Shown piece after piece: positions 1-8,400 of a stretch of 41,344 bases of DNA (its first letter is position 1; the number at the start of each line of letters is the position of its first letter). A model generated the notes under the pieces. That model searched no databases, was not told the DNA's origin, and saw only the letters and a list, made by a program, of their open reading frames with translations. Position numbers and translations under genes: made by a program. The stretch spans positions 1 to 41,344 of the forward strand of contig JANQRV010000439.1 of the NCBI GenBank assembly GCA_028284395.1, read 5' to 3'. This stretch comes from Saprospiraceae bacterium. GTDB lineage: Bacteria > Bacteroidota > Bacteroidia > Chitinophagales > Saprospiraceae.

Positions 1-84
1 CCGGAGTTATGCCAGAGCATAATGAGGATTTTTGTAACACCGTCAAAGGAAAAAAGAGCCCATCAGAATTAGGCAAATTAAATT

Positions 85-97
85 GATCACTTACTTA
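85..97 (+). repeat. GATCACTTACTTA motif, first of three
   Basis: The exact 13-mer GATCACTTACTTA occurs here, at 9795-9807 (minus strand) and at 31312-31324 (plus strand), always between genes. Its role is unknown. Confidence 0.5.
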
Positions 98-221
98 AAA
101 GTCCATTTTTAACAAAAAATTCAGACTGATCTTCAACCCCTACTACCAGGAAAACGGCTAAACAAAAGCAAAGACGGAACGAAGGAGCCAGCAACAATGG
201 CAAAGGTTTAATGGGCGAATC

Positions 222-356
222 AAATCTTTGACAACTATATTTCAACCAGGTAAAGTATCATCTTTACTGCCGTTATTTCAAAGTAAGCGTCCGGGTATCC
301 CCATATATGAAGGAGCAACGGATATGCGCAAGAGTTTTGATGGGCTGAGTGGTTTG
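222..356 (+). pseudogene. IS66-family tnpB (orf2) N-terminal relic
   Basis: The plus-strand frame reads IYEGATDMRKSFDGLSGL at 303-356. TDMRKSFDGLSGL is the hallmark N-terminal motif of the IS66 accessory protein TnpB, which is needed for transposition alongside the DDE transposase. The usual continuation after SGL (valine and the rest of a protein of about 115 residues) is missing, because the sequence turns at 356/357 into the stop codon end of the minus-strand gene that follows. No convincing tnpB start is visible; the frame is open back to 162. No tnpA, tnpC or terminal inverted repeat was found, so only a broken fragment remains. The motif is direct observation; the family assignment rests on knowledge of IS66 TnpB. 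Confidence 0.75.
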
Positions 357-1260
357 TCAGGCACAGGCTTCTTTCAATTTTTCCATTGCTATCCTTTCTC
401 TTTCTGATAGATTCAATAATATTTCAGAGGCTTCATCGATGTATTTCACATCTCTTGTTTCTCCGGCCTGGTAGAATAAGTCGGAAACATCTTTCCAAAG
501 TTCTGCAATTTCTTTGAAGTCTTTATGACTTTCCTTTATTCCATCAATCCGTAGTAAATCATAACTTTCCTGCAAAAAGTCCCTGTACAAATTTCTAAAA
601 AGGGAGCCACCTGTTCCAGCTCGTTCCATTAGTACTGAAGTTGTTTGAAAATCTCTTTTTACATCTCCACTGTTCTTGAACCACTTTTTGATTTCAGTTG
701 ACGTTTTTGCAATCCCTTTGTAGCTAACGTTTTTGATTGGAGGATTCTTCACTCCTTGCCAATTCAAGGCTCTTTAGCGTTGTTTTTACTTGTCTTCCTT
801 GTTGGTCCGTATCAACCAAATACGCATAATCCTTGTCATAACCATACATGGCTACATAGTGTCCGGCAAAATGTATTTTGCTCGTGAAATAATCTAAATG
901 ATAGCAGTCCAATTTCAATCCGACTACTTTTCCTTGCTCCAACTCATCGCTCACATTACGCCACGCCTTTTTTAGGGATGAAGTTTCTTTTACTTCCAGC
1001 TTTAGGTTCAGGTTTCGGCATATATTTTCTGTTAGGACATCAGGACTTACTCTACCACCAATAAATGGAAAGTCCATCGTTTTCATATTCCAAAATATAT
1101 AACTTAAACCTTCTCCAAGTCCGAATAACATTGGCTCTGAGATCTCTACGCCTATTTGCTTTAATAGACTTCCGGTTGCGGTGGTTTCACAGTGTTGTCC
1201 TACAAAAGGTTTAAATTCATCTAATATCATTTTATGTTCATTTTTGCTTGTGCCTGACAT
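357..1260 (-). pseudogene. BtrH_N / DUF4872-type protein, frameshifted
   Basis: Two overlapping minus-strand frames (1260-724 and 767-357) together make one protein of about 300 residues. The first part carries the BtrH N-terminal signature: GQHCETTATGSLL with His23-Cys24, then SEPMLFGLGEGLSYIFW, and GHYVAMYGYD near residues 133-142 supplying a second His. BtrH transfers an acyl group from a carrier protein to an aminoglycoside in butirosin biosynthesis; most relatives have unknown substrates and a papain-like Cys-His centre. The second frame (KNPPIKNVSYKG to the end) is the helical DUF4872-like half. Removing one base near 750 joins the frames as ARS-KNPPIKN, and the total of 904 nt fits a single +1 insertion. 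The second frame has only a TTG start, so an independent gene is unlikely. The 3' end abuts the IS66 relic. It may be a real pseudogene or a sequencing error. Confidence 0.75.
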
Positions 1261-1384
1261 CTGTGTAACTCGCTATCTAGCGGGTTATTTCAATAGAACA
1301 CCCTACAACCCCCGTAGCGCCTTCATTCCTTAATATTCAAAAAATCAAGCGGACTACAAAGTCTTTCCCTGGCTTTATGAGTGA

Positions 1385-1504
1385 TGCGGTGGCAAAATAA
1401 AAGGAGAAAACCTGAACTTTCAGACGTTTACGGTAGTGCTTACCACCACCTATTCCAACAAAGATGGAAATCCGATCATTGTCACTACCGCGGGACCCGC
1501 TTAA
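1385..1504 (+). pseudogene. Orphan C-terminal coding remnant
   Basis: After an in-frame TGA at 1382-1384, a plus-strand frame reads NLNFQTFTVVLTTTYSN and then KDGNPIIVTTAGPA before a TAA at 1502-1504. The alternation of beta-prone and Thr-rich stretches looks like the end of a secreted beta-sandwich protein rather than random sequence. No start codon or upstream body of the gene is present. It is probably debris from a rearrangement in the same region as the IS66 relic and frameshifted gene. I do not recognise the family. Confidence 0.3.
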
Positions 1505-1557
1505 TACCTTTCTCCTGGTGTTGGAAATCAGGCTCCAATTCGGGAGCCCCTATTTGA

Positions 1558-1582
1558 ATATAAAACCCCTGTTTAAGGGGCC
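1558..1582 (-). terminator. Probable intrinsic terminator of the OsmC operon
   Basis: Read on the minus strand, CCCCT, a five-base loop, AGGGG and then TTTTAT form a short stem-loop followed by a T run, about 75 nt beyond the OsmC-like stop codon. A second hairpin, GGCTCC/GGAGCC (1531-1548), lies just beyond it and lacks a T run. Confidence 0.5.
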
Positions 1583-1653
1583 TAAGCATTTTCAAAATAT
1601 CTTCCGAAATTTCGGTTTCCCTACTTTTTAATTTACCTGGCCTAAATCTTTAG

Positions 1654-2151
1654 CTATTGCTTTAGTTCCAGCTCTAATTCTATGGGGGCGGCTCTTTCCA
1701 GTGTGGTATAAACAGGACATCTCGCTTTGATCGCTTCTACTAATTTATTGCCTTCCGCTTTGGTTGGCCCGGTCAAACTTAATTTAACTCTAAACACTTG
1801 GATGCGCGGGTTTACGGCTTTTCCCTTGACACCCCTTGGATCTAAATCGCCTTCGACGGTGGCCGATGCTTGGATTAAATTAATATCCAATTCATCAGCA
1901 ACCTTCTCGGATACTAATACGCCACAACTTCCTAAGGCGGAGAATAGGATTTCAATAGGGTTAATTGCTTCGTTCGGCCCTCCCAATGGTGGTGGAGCAT
2001 CGATGACAAGGTGGTGGTTTCTTGCTTTAATCATGGATCGACCTTGGTCATCCGTTAGTTGTGCATCAACCTTAATTGTGACTAGATTTTGAGCGGTAAT
2101 ACTACCGTAGCTGAGTAGCAAAAAGAATAAGATCTGTAAAATGGGTTTCAT
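1654..2151 (-). CDS. Exported OsmC/Ohr-family protein
   Basis: The protein is an OsmC-fold thiol peroxidase relative of 165 residues. Both family cysteines are visible, in the ALGSCG helix and in RCPVYTTLERA near the C-terminus; these form the peroxidatic/resolving pair in OsmC and Ohr. GGPNEAINPIEILFSALGSC is the typical lead-in. Unusually, it begins with MKPILQILFFLLLSYGSITAQ, a clear Sec signal peptide, whereas OsmC proteins are normally cytoplasmic. I chose the ATG at 2151 rather than the upstream TTG because it starts the signal peptide directly. It lies 11 nt after the repeat-protein gene on the same strand and is the last gene of a three-gene exported set. The likely role is handling of organic hydroperoxides in the periplasm. 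The fold is secure; location and substrate are inferred. Confidence 0.88.
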   Translation of the reverse strand: MKPILQILFFLLLSYGSITAQNLVTIKVDAQLTDDQGRSMIKARNHHLVIDAPPPLGGPNEAINPIEILFSALGSCGVLVSEKVADELDINLIQASATVEGDLDPRGVKGKAVNPRIQVFRVKLSLTGPTKAEGNKLVEAIKARCPVYTTLERAAPIELELELKQ

Positions 2152-2162
2152 CTTAATCAAAT

Positions 2163-3131
2163 TTAATTGTTGTTAATGGTAATAGTACCATCCGTCATCA
2201 CTCCCAAATGATTGCGATGACGAATGAGCAAATGATAATTTCCCGTGGGAATATTCCTGAATTTTACACTGGGTGAAAGTTGGGTGTCGACAACGGTCCC
2301 ATTCTTTAAAAGTAAAGCTGCACGCGCATAATATCCATGATTGATCAAGTCCCTTAGCTCTATTACAATCCAATCTACAATCTCCGTTCCTGCGGGACCA
2401 TCTGTGAGTTGTATAGTAGCGCCTTTGTTTTGTAGTACATAACCCAAGTCCGTATACGGTTCGATAAGTGGAAAGCCAGGCAAGCCACTTAAATCAGTAC
2501 GCATACTGTTTTGGGAAGGGACGTACGGCCCTTGTAGTATTACTTTAATGGCGACCTCGTTAAAAGTCATTTGGTAGGCTATCAGATCAAAGCCATCGCC
2601 GTCTCCTCCGGAAAATATGCTGTTATTCAGTGGCTGAGCATGAGCAATTGTACTATGCCCATCGGCATTGCCCCCCGCAAAGATGTTATTGTTTAAAGGT
2701 TGGGCATAGCTCCGGTTGGAGAAGCCATCGGTATTGCCACCCGCAAAGATCCCATTATTCAAGGGCTGAGTGTAGGCCATGAAACTAAAGCCGTCTGCAT
2801 CACCTCCGGTAAAAATCCCATTATTCAACGCTTGTGCGAAAGACATACTGGCAAAGCCATCCGCGTTGCCTCCGGCGTAGACTGTATTATTCAATTGTGC
2901 CGTATAGAAGATAAAACTAAAGCCATCCGCATTACGTCCTCCAAAAATGGAGTTGTTAAGGGGCTCGACATAGTTGGCCTGACTAAAGCCATCCCCATTG
3001 CCTCCGTTGAAGATGTTGTGGTTTTGGCCGGTCAATAAAACAGGACCTAAAGTTAAGGGCAGAACAAGCAGTAAAAAATTCAAAGTTTTCATTTGTTTGG
3101 TGAACTTTTGATTAAAAAAGTTCATGCTCAT
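2163..3131 (-). CDS. Exported protein with seven 22-residue GGNxDGF repeats
   Basis: A secreted protein of up to 322 residues. Residues 39-192 are seven back-to-back repeats with an exact 22-residue period, of the form x-I-F-x-G-G-N-x-D-G-F-S followed by about eight residues and PLNN. The C-terminal part contains IVDWIVIELRD, then RAALLLKNGTVVD and GNYHLLIRHRNHLGVMT, a domain seen at the end of many Bacteroidota surface proteins. A signal peptide starts at Met14 (MKTLNFLLLVLPLTLG, ATG at 3092), so that codon is a plausible alternative start. I list the first ATG because it follows the TGA of the upstream gene by two bases, which suggests translational coupling. Function is unknown; a surface or matrix role is inferred. 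Confidence 0.85.
   Translation of the reverse strand: MSMNFFNQKFTKQMKTLNFLLLVLPLTLGPVLLTGQNHNIFNGGNGDGFSQANYVEPLNNSIFGGRNADGFSFIFYTAQLNNTVYAGGNADGFASMSFAQALNNGIFTGGDADGFSFMAYTQPLNNGIFAGGNTDGFSNRSYAQPLNNNIFAGGNADGHSTIAHAQPLNNSIFSGGDGDGFDLIAYQMTFNEVAIKVILQGPYVPSQNSMRTDLSGLPGFPLIEPYTDLGYVLQNKGATIQLTDGPAGTEIVDWIVIELRDLINHGYYARAALLLKNGTVVDTQLSPSVKFRNIPTGNYHLLIRHRNHLGVMTDGTITINNN
2556..3017 (-). repeat. Seven tandem 66-bp in-frame repeat units
   Basis: The coding repeats start at residues 39, 61, 83, 105, 127, 149 and 171, exactly 66 bp apart. They keep G-G-[ND]-x-D-G and LNN while other positions vary, including synonymous changes. This indicates old duplication kept under selection rather than recent slippage. 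Confidence 0.9.
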
Positions 3132-3132
3132 T

Positions 3133-4629
3133 TCATTGGGCGTTATTTGCAGACCGGCAGGCTCTTAAACCGGCAAAACCAGATCGAGTTATTAGGGATA
3201 CTGTTCCTACTCGTCTGGAAACAAAGCTACCGTTAGCAGAGGAAACCCAAGTTCCCGCCTTAACCGAAATAGAAGCTAAAGGACCGTTAAGGTCACTATC
3301 CCCGTTGGCATTCAATACTCCATTTCCGTGCTCCCCGTAAAAGGATCGCATTTCAGGATTACTAACACTTACCACAAATTCTTCAAGATTACCCGTCAAC
3401 TCCATAATACCATAATAGGAAGCTCCGGTTTCGATCCTTGTGGGATTTTGGGCACTGGCAGCAAAAATCCCACATCTATGGGGTCTATCCGCGCCTCTAT
3501 TCTCTCCTAATAAGGCATTCCCAATATTTGCTCCCGGATTAATAATCATTTCATTTTCTAAGCCATCGTTGATAAGTATATATTCTACTCGATTGAGTTC
3601 TGCATTTCCCCATGCAAATTCCCTCGGAACCGGATATAGTGAACCTCTTGCCGCCTTTTCCCATTCGAACTCCGTTGGAAACCGCAGTCCAGCCCAGTCC
3701 AGGTATGCATTCAGATCCGCCAAGTTCATATATCCACAAGCTCGATCCGGGCTAGAAGCTGAAAACGGCCCAATATTTCCCCCTCCCTGACCAGTAATGG
3801 TATAACCAGAGCTACCAGAATTACTATTGTCAAACCGATTGGCTTGTTGTATCGGTGTCAACTTATTTATGAATGCCGCATATTGACCTTGGCTTAATTC
3901 ATACTTCATCATATAAAATGCATTGAAGCCTTTTGGAAATAAGGGCTCATCTAATTCTATTACTGTATTGTCATTAAAATCATCAATTCCTGAATTATTA
4001 TTGTTTAAGTTAGTGGCAGCAGCACCGCCTAAGAGCAACTCTATTTCTTCACTTTCGATCAAAAGCGGCAGGCCGGAAGTGCCAGCCTCGAACGAACCGG
4101 AAACCCCCGATCCATCTCCCAGATAAAAAGCACCTTGCGGAACGTAGACCATTTCAATGGCAAAGACACAGATTTCCAGGACGGCATCATCCGGCACACT
4201 AGTGTAATCCCATTGTAATTGAATTCCCTGCCAGTTGACATCACCGATGCCGTTGGCATCCCGATAGACGAAAGCTCCCATGTTGTCATAAGTTGCAGGA
4301 TTACTGCCATGTATAATGGAGGGTTCTATGGTCACTCCTGTAGGTGCTACAAATCCGGTTTCATTAATCAGGGCATGTTTCCATTCCCCTAAGGGGCTTA
4401 ATTCCCTGTATTTCACAAAGACCCAGGCCGCATCCCAATTACGCTCGAAAGTGGAAGTGCGCCAGGAGTTCTCCCAGCTCAGATCAAATTGAATTTGGTA
4501 AGTGTCATTGATTGCATCCTGACCGGTGAGGATCGCGCTAGATACCTGAATATTGTTGGCTAGCCCTATTTGAATAAAACACATTATCAAGCTAAATGTA
4601 AAAGTCAGTTTGGTTATTGGTGCTTTCAT
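3133..4629 (-). CDS. Exported FGE/SUMF1-like domain protein
   Basis: A 498-residue protein with signal peptide MKAPITKLTFTFSLIMCFIQIGLA. Residues about 25-155 form a beta-rich domain (SWENSWRTSTFERNWDAAWVFVKY) often found with this family in Bacteroidota. Residues about 155-495 are a formylglycine-generating-enzyme-like (C-type-lectin-type) fold, shown by MVYVPQGAFYLGDG, YMMKYELSQGQYAAFIN, LRFPTEFEWEKAARG, YGIMELTGNLEEFV and SGFAGLRACR. The cysteine pair that bacterial FGE uses near the C-terminus is not present; the corresponding stretch reads SRRVGTVSLITRSGFAGLR. It is therefore likely a structural or ligand-binding relative, as in GldJ/GldK. It heads a three-gene run with the repeat protein and the OsmC-like protein. 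Confidence 0.88.
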   Translation of the reverse strand: MKAPITKLTFTFSLIMCFIQIGLANNIQVSSAILTGQDAINDTYQIQFDLSWENSWRTSTFERNWDAAWVFVKYRELSPLGEWKHALINETGFVAPTGVTIEPSIIHGSNPATYDNMGAFVYRDANGIGDVNWQGIQLQWDYTSVPDDAVLEICVFAIEMVYVPQGAFYLGDGSGVSGSFEAGTSGLPLLIESEEIELLLGGAAATNLNNNNSGIDDFNDNTVIELDEPLFPKGFNAFYMMKYELSQGQYAAFINKLTPIQQANRFDNSNSGSSGYTITGQGGGNIGPFSASSPDRACGYMNLADLNAYLDWAGLRFPTEFEWEKAARGSLYPVPREFAWGNAELNRVEYILINDGLENEMIINPGANIGNALLGENRGADRPHRCGIFAASAQNPTRIETGASYYGIMELTGNLEEFVVSVSNPEMRSFYGEHGNGVLNANGDSDLNGPLASISVKAGTWVSSANGSFVSRRVGTVSLITRSGFAGLRACRSANNAQ

Positions 4630-4742
4630 AAAATAGTTCTTCTGTGATGGTCCTTTAAAAATGGGTAATTACCTTAAATACCTAATGGCAGAGCACCCAA
4701 GCCTTAACGTTCGCTGGAATCAGAAAACCTCGAACAACCTCA

Positions 4743-4997
4743 CTATTTCCCATTTTGCATAGGAGTGGTATTTGGCATTAACTTATTCAATAGGGTGTAT
4801 ACAGGGCAAAACTTTGTAAATGGACTTATGATTTGTAATAAAGCCACTCCCAGCGCAATATAGAGCCATTGCATTCCAAATTGATAGGCAAGACCTACAG
4901 AGATCAAATACAATACACCAACGATGGCATCATGAGCTCTTACCTTGATGATATCCCGACTCATAGTGTTCGTTTGCATGTTATCTGAAGTTTGCAT
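4743..4997 (-). CDS. DUF2892 (YgaP-type transmembrane) small membrane protein
   Basis: An 84-residue protein with two predicted membrane helices, AIVGVLYLISVGLAYQFG and WLYIALGVALLQIISPF, and the family signature FTKFCPVYTLLNKLM matching the FCPxYxLLG end of DUF2892. In YgaP this domain anchors a rhodanese; here it stands alone. Several Met codons occur in the first 12 residues, so the start is uncertain by up to about 11 residues. It lies 113 nt upstream of the FGE-like gene on the same strand and could share its transcript. Confidence 0.8.
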   Translation of the reverse strand: MQTSDNMQTNTMSRDIIKVRAHDAIVGVLYLISVGLAYQFGMQWLYIALGVALLQIISPFTKFCPVYTLLNKLMPNTTPMQNGK

Positions 4998-5498
4998 AAT
5001 GATAATTTTAATTGATTTAAATGATGTATAGTGCCTTATGATGCCGTAAAGTAAAGGGGATAAACAAAAGAGATAATGGAGGATTCTCCAATCTCATTTA
5101 CCTTTGGTTTTTTAAGGCCGTCGATGATTACTTTTACAACAGGCTTAAAGGTGGGATTCAAGAGCCAGAGGGCCTAACAGAAATGTCACCATCTTTAACA
5201 CAAATGTATCATGTTGTTGAAAATCAATTTTTTACAGGATTCATGGGGCATATTTCGAGAATTGCTATAGGAAATGCCGGCTTTATTTATTCGGGATTAG
5301 GTAATAAACTCTGGTATTCTTGCCTCCTTATTGGAAGCGGGGAAAGGCCAATTCGAAAACCTGGATGTATTGTTTCAGTGCTATACTTCGATCAGAGAGA
5401 TATATTTGTCTACCCTGGCTGGGGGTTTCGGGTGGCCCCTATTGAGCTCTGTGAAATACTGTTCAATGATTGCTTTACTTTTGAGGATTCCATATTGT
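4998..5498. other. 500-bp gap without a convincing gene
   Basis: This stretch separates the DUF2892 gene (pointing left) from the 3' end of hybrid two-component system 1, which also runs leftward. A plus-strand frame of 121 codons (5183-5548) resembles no family I know and runs antisense into the kinase gene end, so I do not call it. No strong hairpin or promoter was recognised. Confidence 0.5.
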
Positions 5499-8400
5499 CT
5501 ATTGGATTTTCTGGTAAGCGGACGGCGTCGTACCGTATTTTTGCTTAAAGCATTTGGCGAAGTAAGACAGGTTGTTGAAGCCCGTTTGATAGGCAATTTG
5601 TGAAATATTAAGGTCTTTATCATTTATTAGTTGTACTGCCTTTTCCAGGCGGATATTCCTTACGAAGTCAGTCGCACTCATCCCGGTCACCTGTTTGAGC
5701 TTCCGATGTAAATGTTGTCGACTTAAGTACATCTGTTGTGCAAAAACTTCTGCAGTAAAACCCGGATCCGCTAAGTGTACTTCAACTATATTGATTGCTC
5801 TTGCAATAAATTTTGCTTCTCCTTTTGTAACTGTATTTGATCCTTGCAAGGCCTGGATGCCGGCCTGATATCGTTGTTGCAGCTTTTTTCGTAAAGTAAT
5901 TAGATTTTGACATCGAAGGATTAATTCCTGGCTATTAAATGGCTTAGCAAGGTAATCATCTGCTCCGGTTTTTAAACCTAACAACCGGCTTTCTATGTCT
6001 GCTTTAGCCGTTAGTAAAATAACTGGAATGTGGTCCGTCTGCACATCCGTTTTTAATTTTTGGCAGAAATTGACTCCATCCATAATGGGCATCATAACAT
6101 CGGAAATAATTAAATCTGGCATACTTTGTTTGGCCTTTTCCAAACCTTCTTGTCCATTCTCTGCTTCCAGAATTTGAAAACTTGGTACCAAACGTTGCTT
6201 AATATAGGTGCGGACATCGGCCTCGTCTTCTACTATAAGGATTAGTGGATGTTCTTGGACTAGATCATATACAGAAACTGCATTGATCGGAATAGTGGGA
6301 GTATTCGTGGTTTCGGTTTTTACCAGGACTGGGGAAGAAGCAGTATTAGCTAGGGTTACCAATTCTGCGTGCAAATTCACCTCAAACCAAGTACCTTCTT
6401 TATCATTACTGCGTAATTGGAGGCTTCCACCGTGTAAATCAATGAATTCCCGAACCAACGCCAAACCAATGCCAGCTCCCTGATGCCGGGTATCTCCTGC
6501 TTGGTAAAAGCGATTAAAAATTTTAGTTTGTTCTGCTTTGGGGATTGATGATCCACTATTGCCAACTTTAATGGTAAGGGTTTCTTGATAAACTGCTTCG
6601 ATCTGGATCCAGCCATTTTCTGGTGTAAATTTAAAGGCATTGGCCAGAAGATTTAACACAATCTTTTCCAGCTTATCTGGATCCAACTCTAGGATTATGG
6701 AGCTGTCAGGTATTTTTATATGATATTTTAGGTGCTTTTGATCAGCTAGAGAGGTAAAATTTGCGGCTAATTGACGTAAAAAGGAAAAAATAGCTACCGG
6801 TTTCAATTGTAATTGTAATATTCCGGATTCCAATCGTGATAAGTCTAACAACTGATTGACCAAATGGAGCAGTCGCCCTGTATTTTCGTGCATTTTGAGG
6901 AAGGTTAATCGATCGTCCGGCGTTCGTTTACTTGCCAATAGATCTTCCAATGGGGCTTTAATCAAAGTCAAAGGCGTGCGAAATTCATGGGAGATATTGG
7001 CGAAAAACCGGGATCGTAACTGGTCGATTTCCTGTACTTTTTCTTTTTCAATTTGCTCCAATTTTAGTTGACTTCTTAATTTTTCTCGCTTGATGATTTG
7101 TTGGCGGGCCAGGATGAGAATACTAATAAGCAGACAGCAATATGCAATATAAGCCCAGGTACTCTGCCACCAAGGAGGAAGAACCCGAATGGACAAAGAA
7201 ATGGTTTCGCTTTCCAGGCCTTCACTGCTGTACCCTTTGGCAAAGAACGTATAAGCTCCCGGTTGTACTTGTCGGTATTGCGCCAATTGACTCTTATCTA
7301 AAATTCGCCATTTGGAATCATATGGCTCCAATTTGTACGCTACTCTATTCAGATCAGGATTCTTAAAATGAAAATTATGAATTTCAACTCCGAATTGGTT
7401 TTGGTTATAATTCAAGCTGAGTTTCTTCGTTTTAGCTAAGGGTTTTTTAAGTATGCTTTCCTTACCAATCGGGACTTTTTTTTCATTGATATACAAATCT
7501 GCTAAATGAACCACAGGAGCTTTCCATTTGGCACGTTCTAAGTCGTATTTTTTAGGATTAAATTGATACAACCCTTCTCCCCAGGCAAACAATATTTCAC
7601 CTGATGCTTGCATGATTGCTTTACCATGATCACTTTCTCCAGGACGATCCGCAAATAAAGCGTATTTAATGTATTCATAAGTTTCCGGATCAAATTGATA
7701 GACATCATGACGCGTACCAATCCATAACTTGTTTTCCTCTTTATCGAACACCAACCAGCGGGTGTCCCAGTCCGGAAAATTACCCTCGGTCGGGTTGAAA
7801 TAGCTCAACTTCTTTTCTGATGGGGCGTAGGCATGCAATCCACCACCCCAGGACACAAACCACAGCGTGCCTTCTTTGGTCTGTTCTATTGATACAGGCA
7901 TTCTACCCAGTATCTTCTGATTTCCATCTGGTAAATGGCGTATAAACCGATCTCTTTCATCAGACCATTGATCCAGAAAGCCGGCGTCTAGATTAGGGAC
8001 AAAAATTGGAATATCTCCACCAGTTACCCAGAGTTGATCATGGTTGTCTAAAAAAATATTGGAAACCGATCGATTGCTTAAACGCTGAATAGCGTCCAAA
8101 TCCGGATGAAAATGCTTATATGTCTCAGTGCCGGGAGTGTACCGAAATAGTCCCCAGCTTAAAGTTCCAATCCAATAATCACCATTGGCTTGCTGGTTCA
8201 AAGCGAAAATTGGTTGTTCAGTAGGCACATTAGAATGCGTGGGCAAAGGAATGTTAATGGCATTAAATCGCCGCGATGCTAAATCAAAATGTTCGATTCG
8301 ATTATTAATACCAATCCAAATTTTATCGGATTGATCCTCAAAAATAACGCGCATGTTACCAGCACTTGGAGCGCCCTTAGAATAATCCTTGTTATGAAAG

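Noticed and set aside
1727-2092. Plus-strand ORF of 121 codons over the OsmC-like gene
   Set aside because: Exact antisense shadow of a well-supported gene.
5183-5548. Plus-strand ORF of 121 codons
   Set aside because: No family resemblance, and it runs antisense into the 3' end of the hybrid kinase gene.
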